NCBI GenBank assembly: GCA_900404475.1
Contig: OUQQ01000455.1
Location: forward strand, 1-17,166
Direction: 5' to 3'
Source: Spongospora subterranea
Lineage: Eukaryota; Endomyxa; Phytomyxea; Plasmodiophorida; Plasmodiophoridae
Length of the DNA stretch: 17,166 nucleotides
Of this stretch, positions 1-9,466 are shown one piece after another (position 1 is the stretch's first letter; the number at the start of each line of letters is the position of its first letter). Under the pieces are notes generated by a model, which made no database searches, was not told the DNA's origin, and was given only the letters and a program-made list of their open reading frames with translations. Made by a program: the position numbers and the translations under genes.

Positions 1-61
1 GTGACATTATTAGCATCCATCTACGGACCTAAATGTGGATGGATAATATTGTCATCTACGG
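1..61 (+). mobile_element. Right end of a TA-flanked MITE (partial copy)
   Basis: These 61 bases match the right end of the complete element at 10915-11416 (bases 11356-11416) with only three substitutions and no gaps. The copy ends in the terminal sequence GTCATCTACGG followed by TA at 62-63, the same boundary as the full copy. The rest of the element lies outside the window to the left. It carries no coding capacity here. Confidence 0.85.
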
Positions 62-443
62 TACGAGAGTCTAATGTACACTGTGCAGTGTTGCACACAT
101 GCACGCGTGGGGAGGCGCGGCCGCATGACGCGTCGAGAGGGAGCTCAACGTTTCATTGACGGGGGACCCAGTGCCCTCTACTAATGTCGTTACCTCTCAA
201 AATCCATATCTGTTGATTTTTGATTTCGGCGATGATGATGATGACGATGATGTGCAGGAGAACCAAGCCACTGACCAATCGCAGGCCCAATTGGCTCACT
301 GGAATATGGTCGTCAGCTGCTCTGACCACCGGTCTTGCCAAATCGACTGGTCAGGGGTTCGACTCCGAATCTGCTTTGACGGAGACAATTCGGTTAGGTC
401 CAGTTTTTCACAACGCTTTCAAGAGCTGATTATGACCGTTCAG
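62..443. other. Spacer before the decarboxylase gene; its first exon is probably here or further left
   Basis: No gene can be defined here. The stretch holds a GC-rich patch around 105-145 with a NotI site, a short GAT/GAC microsatellite at about 227-251, and open frames of 62-96 codons that show no protein family. The first clearly coding exon of the downstream gene opens at about 444 after a TTCAG acceptor and has no in-frame ATG, because a TGA lies in frame at 433-435. The start codon must therefore sit on an upstream exon in this spacer or beyond it. I could not choose that exon with confidence. Confidence 0.5.
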
Positions 444-2061
444 TGATTTTCTTCCTCCTGCGGAATTTTACTCGCTTTTGACAAATCGAGGGCTTGATTT
501 CTTCGCTGGAGTGCCCGATTCTCTGTTGAAAGATTTTTGTGCCTACGTGCAGGTAGTTGACGTATCGGCGAAACAACAAGCCATGGATGAAACGATTTGA
601 CTTAGGACAACACAGCTCATGCTAAGCATATAATATGTGCTAATGAAGGGGCATCAATTAGCGTTGCCGCCGGATATCACCTTTCTACACAAAAGACTCC
701 AGTTGTCTACATGCAAAACTCAGGTAATTTCACTTTTTTTTAGAAATATTTTCGTAGCTGACAGGTTGTACCGGTAGGGTTTGGAAATTCTGTAAACCCG
801 CTCGTCTCTCTCTGTGATCCTGCTGTATATTCGTTGCCTATGCTCTTATTGATCGGATGGCGAGGTGGGCTTCGATGAGGACTTTGAGAGCCTCAGTTTT
901 AAGCTTTTTTAGGAGAACCCGGGAAGCGTGACGAATCTCAACATTTGGTGCAAGGGCGTGTTACCCCGTCTCTGCTTGCTGATCTCGGTATCCCATTTCA
1001 AGTTTTGCCAGATTTTATCGAAGGCAATTTTGGATGATGTTTTACGTTCCAAATATGATCTTGATTCTGGTCGTAATTCCAGGAGCAACTGCTGCTGTTG
1101 ATACGGCCATTCACACGCTGAACACTAGGCAGGGCCCGTATGCTCTTCTGGTTCGCCGGCAGTGCTTCAGTCGATATAAACTTCAGTCCAAAGAAGGTTG
1201 TAAATACTTTCCTGCAAAAACAGTCACCTGATTGAATGTAGCTGTTGACGACAATATAATTTTGAGCCGGGAAGAAGCGATTGAACTTATAATCAGCAAT
1301 ACTCCCGAATGGGACGCCTTTGTCGCGACGACAGGTTCTTGGTCTAAATGCATCGACTCCCTAATCGCTAATCCCAAAATTTTGACAGGATTTACATCTC
1401 GAGAGCTTTACGAACTGAGAATGAAAGGGCCCATCAAGGATGGGAGTCAGAAGCTTACTCGCGACTTTCTCACCGTTGGGTCCATGGGGCATGCCAGCGC
1501 TATTGCCTTGGGCATTGCTATGGGAAAACCCTCAAGAAATGTTATTTTTCTTAAGACTTGAATAACCAGATCTAATTTGTTTTTTTCTTCAGATATGGTG
1601 CTTAGATGGCGATGGTGCATGCCTAATGCATATGGGCAACATGACAACAATCGGAAGTCGATCACTGCCTAATTTTAAGCACATAATTCTTAATAACGGA
1701 GCACACGATTCAGGTTATTTTGTTGCGGGACTAGATATTTTGTTCAATTCTGATTAAAAATCAGTCGGTGGCCAACCAACTGGAGCGTTGAATATCGATT
1801 TTCCCGCAATTGCCAAGGCTTCCGGTTATAAGACTGTCTTGAGCGCAACGACATCTCAAGAAATCACGTCAGCTATTAATTTGCTGGCAGAAGCACCAGG
1901 TCCGTCGTTATTGGAAATACGAGTAATTAAAGGTAGCGAACTGAGTTTTTGTTATTTTTCAAAATTAATTTGTTTGTCTAGGTGCGAGAAAAAACCTTGG
2001 TCGACCAAATGTTCGACCTGTTGACAATAAACATGCTTTCATGAAGTTTTTATCAGCCTAA
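444..2061 (+). CDS. Phosphonopyruvate decarboxylase (TPP-dependent), 10 exons, first exon not found
   Basis: The enzyme decarboxylates 3-phosphonopyruvate to phosphonoacetaldehyde, the step that drives C-P bond biosynthesis after PEP mutase. Exons: 444-552, 606-723, 778-864, 913-1023, 1083-1196, 1242-1334, 1389-1540, 1593-1713, 1765-1932, 1982-2061 (TAA). Joined they give 383 residues in one frame, close to the usual family length, so only a short N-terminus is missing. Visible family landmarks are [14 protein letters not shown] near residue 15, ANEGA with the cofactor-activating Glu at about residue 50, GNSVNPL at about 78, [11 protein letters not shown], and the thiamine-diphosphate motif GDGA at 267-270 ending in NN at 295-296, followed by GAHDSVGGQPT. 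Introns are 45-59 nt; all are GT-AG except the fourth, read as GC-AG. No partner PEP mutase or transaminase gene is in the window. The family call is firm; the exact 5' end is open. Confidence 0.9.
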
Positions 2062-3285
2062 AAAACATAAAATTAAAAACATCAAACCATCCAGCTGTTT
2101 TGTGTTGGCTTCTAGCATGATCCGCGTTTCATAATCACGTTAATAACAAGAGGCTTGGAAATAAGCTGTTTGCGCTCATAAGAGACAGTTGGTTCCTCAG
2201 CTGCAACACCTGTACGTTATGTTCCCATCTTACATACCACGAGTGGACGATTTGCTTACTCTAAGCTGCATAATCGAATGGCACGGGTCAAGTTTTCCTC
2301 TCCGGCGTTGCTCTGGAAATTTTTCTGACGGTATCATCTTTCAATCTAAACGATCACAAAGAATCTGGGATCTTTAAAGAAAGGTTTAGATCATGGTGGG
2401 GCATTGAGTCAAGTAGTGTCACTGACGGGAAAATGGTTAATGAGAAACATGGCGATAAGGATGAATTGTTTTGAGAAAAATTCACAGTGAACTTTGAGGC
2501 AGATCCAACGGCAAATCGTGAAGCGACGCCATAGCGCTGGTCAGAAATAAAGCTGTCGAAAGGCGGACTGTCTATAATGGGAATATACATGGCAGGTGAT
2601 TAATTTAAATTATAACTAATAAAACGTCATGAGGCGACATAGTTTTTGAGCTTGTGGGTTTAGCAGGAGTGGGTGGAGTCGGCTTGGATCATGGTCGCCA
2701 GCCCCGTCCAAATTCAATGAGCAACGACATGATCGCCCACCCCGCTTCCCGCTCCTGCTAAACCACCATAAGCGCACAAAAGATCTATCGCCTCTGACCA
2801 CATTTCTAACACTCTTTTGCGGACAGAGAACGGTCGTGGGAGCAGATCTGTTTTGCACTTATGGGTTCTAACAGGAGAGGGAAAAGGTTGCCCGTCGTGA
2901 ATTCGACATTATCAGGGAGTACCGCCCGCCCCGCTCCGAAGCCCAAGCAACGATGAAACTTCCCCAGTTGCTTGGTTGCAATCATTATTCCTGTGTTTCA
3001 GTTTAGCAAAGTTCTCAACCAACATCATGATGTCTTGTGTCTATGCCATTGCAAAAAATGCTCAACCTCATGTTTGGCAACACCCACACACACACCAAAT
3101 CAACGTAAATCTGTCCAGATGCTCATTTCCCCAACCAACTTAATTATGATTTCATTGCACAAACAATGCGTCATAGAGCGGCCCTCCTTATCGTTGTGGA
3201 GGAAGGAGTTGAGGAACAACGTTCGCGCATCATCGCCGATTTTAACTCCTGATGAAAGCGAATGATTCTTTCACCGTTGATGTTG
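2062..3285. other. Non-coding interval with a foldback repeat
   Basis: No open frame here exceeds about 97 codons and none resembles a known family. Frames at 2189-2377 and 2972-3265 (+) and 2354-2590 and 2616-2858 (-) look like chance openings: they lack splice-linked continuation and motifs. The recognisable structure is the inverted repeat at 2653-2766, with a degenerate third arm near 2857-2880. The first part must contain the 3' untranslated region of the decarboxylase. Confidence 0.5.
2653..2766. repeat. Imperfect foldback repeat (hairpin of about 114 nt)
   Basis: The left arm begins GTGGGTTTAGCAGGAG (2654-2669) and the right arm ends CTCCTGCTAAACCAC (2752-2766), which is its reverse complement bar one base. 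Similarity continues inward less exactly, through the GATCATG-like segment of each arm. A related but more degenerate sequence, ATGGGTTCTAACAGGAG, occurs in direct orientation at about 2860. This could be a decayed MITE or a structured transcript; no ends or target duplication can be fixed. Confidence 0.5.
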
Positions 3286-4400
3286 CTGTTCAAGACAAAT
3301 GGTTGACCTGGACTCCAGGAGCTGAGAAGACTCTGACTAAACGGTCATGTTATAGTGGATTCAGCGATCGCACTAAATGTCGCGAAAATCTGGAGAACCA
3401 GAATCGTTTGCGCTCTTTCGCAAGTATTAAACCCATCACCTCATAATTTTTTTCCACAACGTCATCGTCATCTTCTCCTGTTTTGAGTCAAGTTTGTTCA
3501 AGACACCACATTGAAAAGTCTGGCGAATGTGGCTCATATTGATCAACAAAGGGCGTTTGATCGCAGGATGAAGATACGTTCAAGTTGATTATATTCGTTT
3601 GCTTGCGATTGAGCGATATCTAATATCTATCAAAGACAAGCCTCGGACGAAATTTGCAGAGTCGAAGGAGGTGTTGCGCTGTTTTGCAATCGCCCAAAGG
3701 ATTACCAAGCACAGAACCGTTTCTGGGCCGATTACTACATGGAACATACATAACTTCCCAGCTGTAAACATGGGCTCCATGTTAAGGTGTATTTCTTATC
3801 TACGATGAAGAAATTCGAATGAAGTGTCTTGCCGTGGCTTCGTTCGCAGAAGAATGACTCGTTGGGCGCTCTGTCGTTCATAAGTTACCTCCAGACGACT
3901 GCCTATCTGAAAAATTGGTTTGCCAATTTCCGATAGAGATATCAGAGCGTCAGTCAAATCGATGGCTGTATGTTCTAGAGTTCAGTCCTGTTCAGCATAA
4001 AAACGACTATACTTCGATGGGTATGAACGCGATGATGTGAAAGAACACAGGCAACGATGGCTTGCTGAGATAAAACAACGATGAGTATTTATGAAGTATA
4101 CTGGGGAAGATATGATGGCCGTCGAGTATTCAGTTTTATCGGCGGGAAAAAAACGATTGATATTTGTGACCGATGACGTGACTTGGTTCAGTTCACACGA
4201 TGGTAGAATTACAATTTGGGTTGAGGAAGGTAGGCAGCCACTTCAAACCAAATGTCAGCGCTGCACCCGGAAACAGCTTGCAATGCCAATCTAATCGATC
4301 AATTGAAGAACAAGGCCCTTCCGATTTTCTAGTTGTTGCACCGAATGCTAACGCTTTGGTTGCATTCGATAATTCAACTTACCAGCACGCGATGGCGCCT
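3286..4400 (+). pseudogene. DDE transposase remnant, copy A, N-terminal to second catalytic Asp
   Basis: These broken frames follow the order of a eukaryotic DDE transposase family whose C-terminus carries the motif PKFHCELNxIE. At about 3290-3460 lies the N-terminal basic region (GFSDRTKCRENL ... SIKPITS), followed by a premature TAA and then FFS. At 3598-3680 is RLLAIERYLISIKDKPRTKF. At 4006-4080 is DGYERDDVKEHRQRWL, ending in a stop. At 4091-4294 is a frame with FVTDDVTWFSSHDG, whose first catalytic Asp is near 4175, and IWVEEGRQPL. In another frame, AFDNSTYQHAMAPD gives the second Asp at 4368-4370. Stops and frame changes between these blocks show that the gene is dead. Assignment to the IS630/Tc1-like DDE group rests on motif order and is from memory of the family. 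Confidence 0.75.
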
Positions 4401-4625
4401 GATCATGTTGAATTCACAATGATACTTTGGGAAAAATGCGATTAAGAATCGTGGATGAGCAAACCACAGTCTCTTGTACCCATTCCATTTGTTGCTGAAA
4501 ATCCGGTGAACTTGTAGCAACTTGGGAGCCGCAGCCAAAGATAAACCTTGGTTGAGCCACAAACCTCGATCTTGGAGATTTCGCTTGACTCCTTTCTGGA
4601 TTGCATTTTCCATCTGAAGATTGTG
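4400..4625 (-). pseudogene. Inverted duplicate of the transposase C-terminal region, inside copy A
   Basis: Read on the minus strand this encodes a fragment with WFAHPRFLIAFFPKYHCEFN, the family block just before the third acidic residue, and upstream of it the block PDFQQQMEWVQETVV in a shifted frame. It is the reverse complement of much of 4690-4840 at high identity, but retains roughly 36 nt that the plus copy lacks. It lies between the second-Asp block and the third-acidic block of copy A, so it is an inverted duplication inserted into that gene. At its downstream edge (about 4400) the match stops before the catalytic Glu. It is non-functional. Confidence 0.7.
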
Positions 4626-4689
4626 CTCCAATTCTTATACGTCTTTAATAACCCAACCGCTCCTCGGAATTTTGACGTTCTTTCCGTCA

Positions 4690-4985
4690 TTCAATAGATT
4701 ATCGAGGTTTGTGGCCCAACCAAGGTCTGCGGCTCCGGATTTTCAGCAAAAAATGGAATGGTCACAAGAAACGGTGGTTTGCTCATCCAGGATTCCTTAT
4801 CGCGGTTTTCCCAAAGCATCACTGTGAATTTAACATGTTCGAGATGCCACTAAGGAGCCCGCTATGCTCGAGCCGATTGCGATTACACTTTTGCCGGTCA
4901 AGGAGACAGTTCTTCCGTTGGCGCTGGGTGCTGGCAGTACATGAGCGCATGTATCATTCGAAAGACGGTCAGTTCATGAGGCGTT
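4690..4985 (+). pseudogene. DDE transposase remnant, copy A, C-terminal part
   Basis: This continues copy A on the plus strand after the inverted insert. It reads PDFQQKMEWSQETVV in one frame and FAHPGFLIAVFPKHHCEFNM in another, followed by FE, where Glu sits at the third catalytic position. A further frame gives CDYTFAG, which fits the family segment after that residue. At least two frameshifts separate these blocks. The frame runs out at about 4996, and I see no terminal inverted repeat that would mark the element's right end. Confidence 0.7.
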
Positions 4986-5936
4986 GCTCAAATTGAGTTT
5001 AAATTGCGTTTGTCGTTAAAGTGTATTCAAGTCAATCGGTGCCTGAATCGACGTTAGATCTAATGAATAACATCAATGATTTCGGGTGCCGTCGAATTTC
5101 GTACTATCATCACATTTTAATGTTTTATGCCATTGTGAACAGTTGGAATAGTTGACAATTCGTGTATTGATGTTGCAATTGAAGATTCCGTTACAGATCG
5201 TTTCTTGACTGTAAATCAAGTACACTTGAGTGTACTAGCGGCAAAAATTTAATGTACACTGTACATAAGATATTACTAACTGTACTGTGAGATACGGTTG
5301 GCGGTGTTTGTTTTGACCATGAAAAAGGTGGCCAAAAACCTCATTTTGCCCATCTTCAACTCACCAAAAACTTCGTCAATAACTGTCCAATATTGGATTT
5401 TGAGACATAGATTTGTAGATCTCGCTAAAATTTACAAAAGCAAGTTTCGATATACTCTAACTTCTGTTGGACTACTTCATCATTTTTCGCAGTTCTCCGT
5501 GAGTAAATTGTTGAGTTAAGATGTCCGGGATTGTAGTCCACATCAACACGCGTGCAGTTCTGATGGGCCAGCCAGCCACGTGTCCGCCATCGCCCATGGG
5601 CAACTGATGTGCAGATCAGCAAATGATTCGTTTCGCACTGGGCACCATCAGGAGCAGCCCGTCCAGTTTCCATAGAGACCCCACGCAGTTCAGCAGTACC
5701 GTCGGGCCCCGACTCGGGGGGTTCCTCCCCTACTGGCTCACAGTGGCTTTATCGTACCGTTTACTGTACAGTTTAGCGTGGCCAGAGATTTATTCATTCC
5801 CCATCGAAAGCAGGACAACGCCTCGCAAGACGACGACAATTGTCGTTTGATTCGGTTTCGGTTCACCCTCGACTTTCCAACGTCGTGATCTTGCTTTGGT
5901 ATTGAACGCTACTAGGGACGTTGTGCTTGTTTCGGT
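4986..5936. other. Intergenic region upstream of Sec63
   Basis: No protein family is recognisable. Open frames at 5298-5519 and 5623-5850 (+) and 5425-5673 (-) are short and motif-free. The interval holds two short palindromes at 5219-5236 and 5252-5266. The bases just before 5937 must include the Sec63 promoter and leader. An in-frame TAG at 5913-5915 limits the Sec63 reading frame on the left. I see no convincing TATA box. Confidence 0.5.
5219..5266. repeat. Pair of short palindromes
   Basis: AGTACACT-TG-AGTGTACT occupies 5219-5236 and ATGTACA-C-TGTACAT occupies 5252-5266; both have fully paired arms. The 13-mer TAATGTACACTGT at 5250-5262 also occurs at 72-84, beside the MITE end. They could be transcription-factor sites or scraps of mobile elements. 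Confidence 0.5.
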
Positions 5937-8900
5937 ATGGGAATCCTCGTTCACGATGATATTGCGTTCGGCTGGTTCGGGATGGCGCTACTTGCTTCGA
6001 TTTTAGTGCCGATCACGATTTCGATGATTGCTTCTGTATGTTCTAGACTTGTTCGTGTAAAAGCAGCATAATGTCTAATTTGTTTGCCAGTATATCTGCT
6101 CGTTTCGTGGAAACCGCAAGTCATCTAAACCAATAGCTGTCGACAACCAATTTGATCGGACCCTAATGAGCATGAAAACTACTGAGCTTGATCACTCAAA
6201 GCAGCATAAATTCAGAATATGGAAAGACAGAATCTTTTCATTTCGAAATCTAGTTTTAGCTGTCGGATGGATTCTTCTCCTATTTTCTGCACACTATGTA
6301 AGTAAAAAGCTTTTCTGCTGATATTGCTCATTGTTGTTTAGGTCTATCAGCATACCGCTGAGGAACTTGTATCTTTCAATCCGTACGAAATTCTCGGTCT
6401 AGAATCTGGTGCTGCAGTTTCTGATATAAAAAAAGCCTTTCGCAAATTGTCGTTGCAATATCATCCAGATAAGGTCTGCTATCGCCTGCAACAAGTTTCA
6501 CTTAGGTGACCTTTTACTGCCTTTAGAATATCGGCAAGGAAGATGTCGAAAGGATGTTTATTCGCGTTTCCAAAGCATACCAGACGCTAACTGATGATGC
6601 GGCGCGAGAAAACTGGGAGAAATATGGCAACCCTGATGGGTATTCTGGAACCAGGTAAGGCTGTTCGCTTTAGTGATTCATTTGGATCCTCAGTATTCGC
6701 TGTCTTCAGTGTCACCATCGCATTACCTTCATTTCTTACTGAAGCAAGACATGAATTGTCAATCTTGCTGATTTATTTTCTCGTTTTTTTCATTTTGTTG
6801 CCCATTGTGGTAAGTGTCATCGAATTGATTCTGCCGCGGAGAAGTAAATTGGGTTGACTTGGCAGGTCGGGTTTTGGTGGCGAAAATCCTCGCAGTTAGA
6901 TCCTTCCGGAACACGCATGGATACCTTATCAATTTTTTATTCCACGCTTAATGACGGAATGCAACCAAAATTTCTTCTTGAGGTATATCTGTCTTCATGA
7001 TCATTTTTTTTCAGTTGAGTTTTAATGTCGCATTCCATAAATTGTCATTCAGTTTCTTAATTTTTCTAGCTTTGTTGATTTGAACTGGATAGGTACTAGC
7101 TGCTGCTGTTGAGAACCGGTCCCTTGGTCATAACCTTCATCTCGATGTTTTGGCACGCTTGAGTATATTTGATGGTCGTATGCTTTGTTAGGTTTGCTTT
7201 ATTCACAAATATCTCAGATCGGGAAGTCGGGGAAGAAATGGCGCGCCCTCGCATTGCCGGTGGCAGGATTGGATATGTCAATAAGGTAGTTTCATAATAT
7301 CCACGCAGCGGCAGCATCTGATGTCTTTTGCTAAGGTCAACATTCTGTTGCATGCACATTTACTCCGCATACCGATCCCGAAGGAGTTTCACCTCGAAAT
7401 GGTCGAAGTCCTCTCCCGCGTCCATCAACTTATAAAGACGATGCTTGATATATGTTTGATGAAAAAACTATACAGAAATATTATTGCAGTTGTTGCATTG
7501 TCACAGTATGACTACATTTTTTTTTGGTGTCTTCTCTATCCTAACGTGGTATCTAGGTCCATGACCCAAGCAGTTTGGGTCTATCATTCTCCACTGAACC
7601 AACTCCCTTATTTCGATGAGCAGGTTTGTTTTGTTTTCACACTATTTTGTTATTGCGATTTATAGGTATTTCAGATTTCGAAATTCATGAGTCGTAGTAA
7701 AGTCAAGACGTTGAGGAAATTTTTGGAGTTAACACCAGACGCCAGAGAAGCTGTGCTGTCTTCCAAGTATTGCTTTGATTTAAAATCGTCCATGAAATCT
7801 CACTTATCAAGCAGACTTTCGAAAGAAGAATGCTCATCGGTTGAGGCGTGCTGCAAAATATTACCATTGGTCGAAATGCAAGTATTATACGACACCTCTG
7901 ATGACGGAAGTAACGCTCTTTCGGAACCTGTTCGCGTCATGGACGTTGTCACCTTCCATGTAAACTTTATAGCACCCTTCGTTTATTTCGTGCTTAATTG
8001 TGCCTGCAACGTTTAGGTGCATCTGACCAGGCTTAATGATTTCCCGGATCACATTGCTCCTCCTATTGTACCGTCAATTAAAGGTGTGAGATCGAGCTGC
8101 CATCGATTTTTCCGGACCATTCACGTTTTTCGTCATCTCTTCAATTTTCTGGAGCTCTACGGTTTTTTGAGTGCAGATTTTATTGGAGTTCAGTCGATTT
8201 TAGTACTTTGCTGACTACTTTCATCATCAGAAAGTCAACCTGTTCTTGTCCCTGATACTCCTTCGATGAACGATGACAACATCGGTGATGTTGAAATAAT
8301 CTACGATAAGAAACCTGCCGCAGTATCACCTCTCCCGAACAACAGTATTCACAGAATTGACCGCCTTTCTGTCAACAGGTGGACCCGGATGATCTGCTAG
8401 AGGCCCACGCACCGCTGTTTCCTTTTCCCAAACAGGAAATTTGGGTTTTGCTTGTTTTTAATGCCAATAAAGAGCTAGTTAGCCTCGAACGGGTCGGTTC
8501 TTGCAAACTGATCCATGACCACTGCATATAACACACCCCTGTATAGGTAACTGCTCTGCGGAGGCAACAAGAAGTCAATATCACTGTTCAAATGCGCGAC
8601 GTTGGGCCAACTCAGGTTAGACTTTTGGTTAAAACCTTCGTTGTTTTTTCTTCATGTGTATGCTGGCATTCGTTTTCATGTGCTCGGTTCCATAAAGTAG
8701 TAATGTATTTCAAAATATCTGCTAACTGCAGTAATAGTTTGAGTTCGTATTGATGTGCGATTCATACATCGGATTGGATGCCACTCAAACAGTAACAATT
8801 GACGTCAAAAAGCCGTTAGCTGCTGCTGTCACTGAAGATGAACTCGCCGATGATAAAGCCGCACCCGCCACGGTTTGTTCCGGATATCACTCATTGGCAT

Positions 8901-9192
8901 GATTTTCAACGCCCTCATCATTTAGACTGACCCCGAAGAGGAGGAAGGCTATTGGTATTATCTGGGGGGTACTTCATTCTGGGAAGGGTAACTCATCGCA
9001 ATCGCTTTCTGTATTACGATCTAATATTGTGCCAGGCTGTTGCATCTGTTTCTGTTGTACATCATCGCGCTTCTAGGGGCTGATCTGCTTGAGGCACGCG
9101 GATACATCACATGGAATCCCTTCAAATCTAAAGCGAAAGATCCCCGCCTTGAAACGCCATCGGAAGATTCATATGACCGAGCAGATCTTTGA
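5937..9192 (+). CDS. SEC63: Translocation protein Sec63 (ER J-domain membrane protein), 18 exons
   Basis: Sec63 works with Sec61 and lumenal BiP in post-translational import into the endoplasmic reticulum. Exons: 5937-6035, 6091-6297, 6342-6473, 6527-6654, 6710-6809, 6866-6982, 7093-7174, 7218-7285, 7336-7505, 7557-7623, 7666-7959, 8017-8083, 8231-8322, 8379-8492, 8547-8615, 8738-8872, 8926-8987, 9036-9192. They total 2160 nt, giving 719 residues in one open frame with all junctions GT-AG. Membrane segment 1 is about residues 10-33, segment 2 about 84-102, and the J domain about 114-185 ([12 protein letters not shown] with HPD at 143-145, and YGNPDG). Segment 3 is about 203-225, followed by the Sec63/Brl region to about residue 620. 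Length is near the animal protein's. The start is the first ATG after an in-frame TAG. An extra hydrophobic stretch near residues 669-685 is unusual. Exons 12-14 lie in the poorly conserved linker and are the least certain. Confidence 0.93.
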
Positions 9193-9466
9193 CGTCATTA
9201 ATTAACAGTTCCCTATCCGATCCCCCATTGTTAGATTCTATACACAGCGTCTGATAACACAGTTACTGCTGTATTTTAGTTTTTGTTCCTTTTTACAAAA
9301 TTTTCATCACGGTGCTAAATGTAGTTTTGAATCAGGAATCATCCGCATTCCTGTTGTTGTCTTTTCTACCTTTCTCCATTATGTTTATGCTATTACCGTG
9401 TTGAAGGTCAATGTCAAATTTCCCTCTACTTTATGAAATACCTTTGCCTGCAAAAATTGGATTCAG
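9193..9466. other. Sec63 3' flank
   Basis: AT-rich sequence following the Sec63 stop. No coding signal is seen. It probably contains the 3' untranslated region of Sec63 and possibly that of a convergent minus-strand gene. No exact AATAAA is visible. Confidence 0.4.

Noticed and set aside
293..364. tRNA-like A box (TGGCTCACTGG) and B box (GGTTCGACTCC)
   Set aside because: The 61-nt spacing would need a long variable arm, the T stem does not pair (G opposite G at the third position), and no acceptor stem can be formed. At most a decayed tRNA-derived repeat.
156..446. Open frame of 96 codons with an Asp run
   Set aside because: The Asp run comes from a GAT/GAC microsatellite; the rest has no family features and its frame does not continue into the decarboxylase exons.
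1232..1561. Open frame taken as a separate short gene
   Set aside because: It begins at a TTG, and its protein-like part is exons 6-7 of the decarboxylase with an intron read through in frame.
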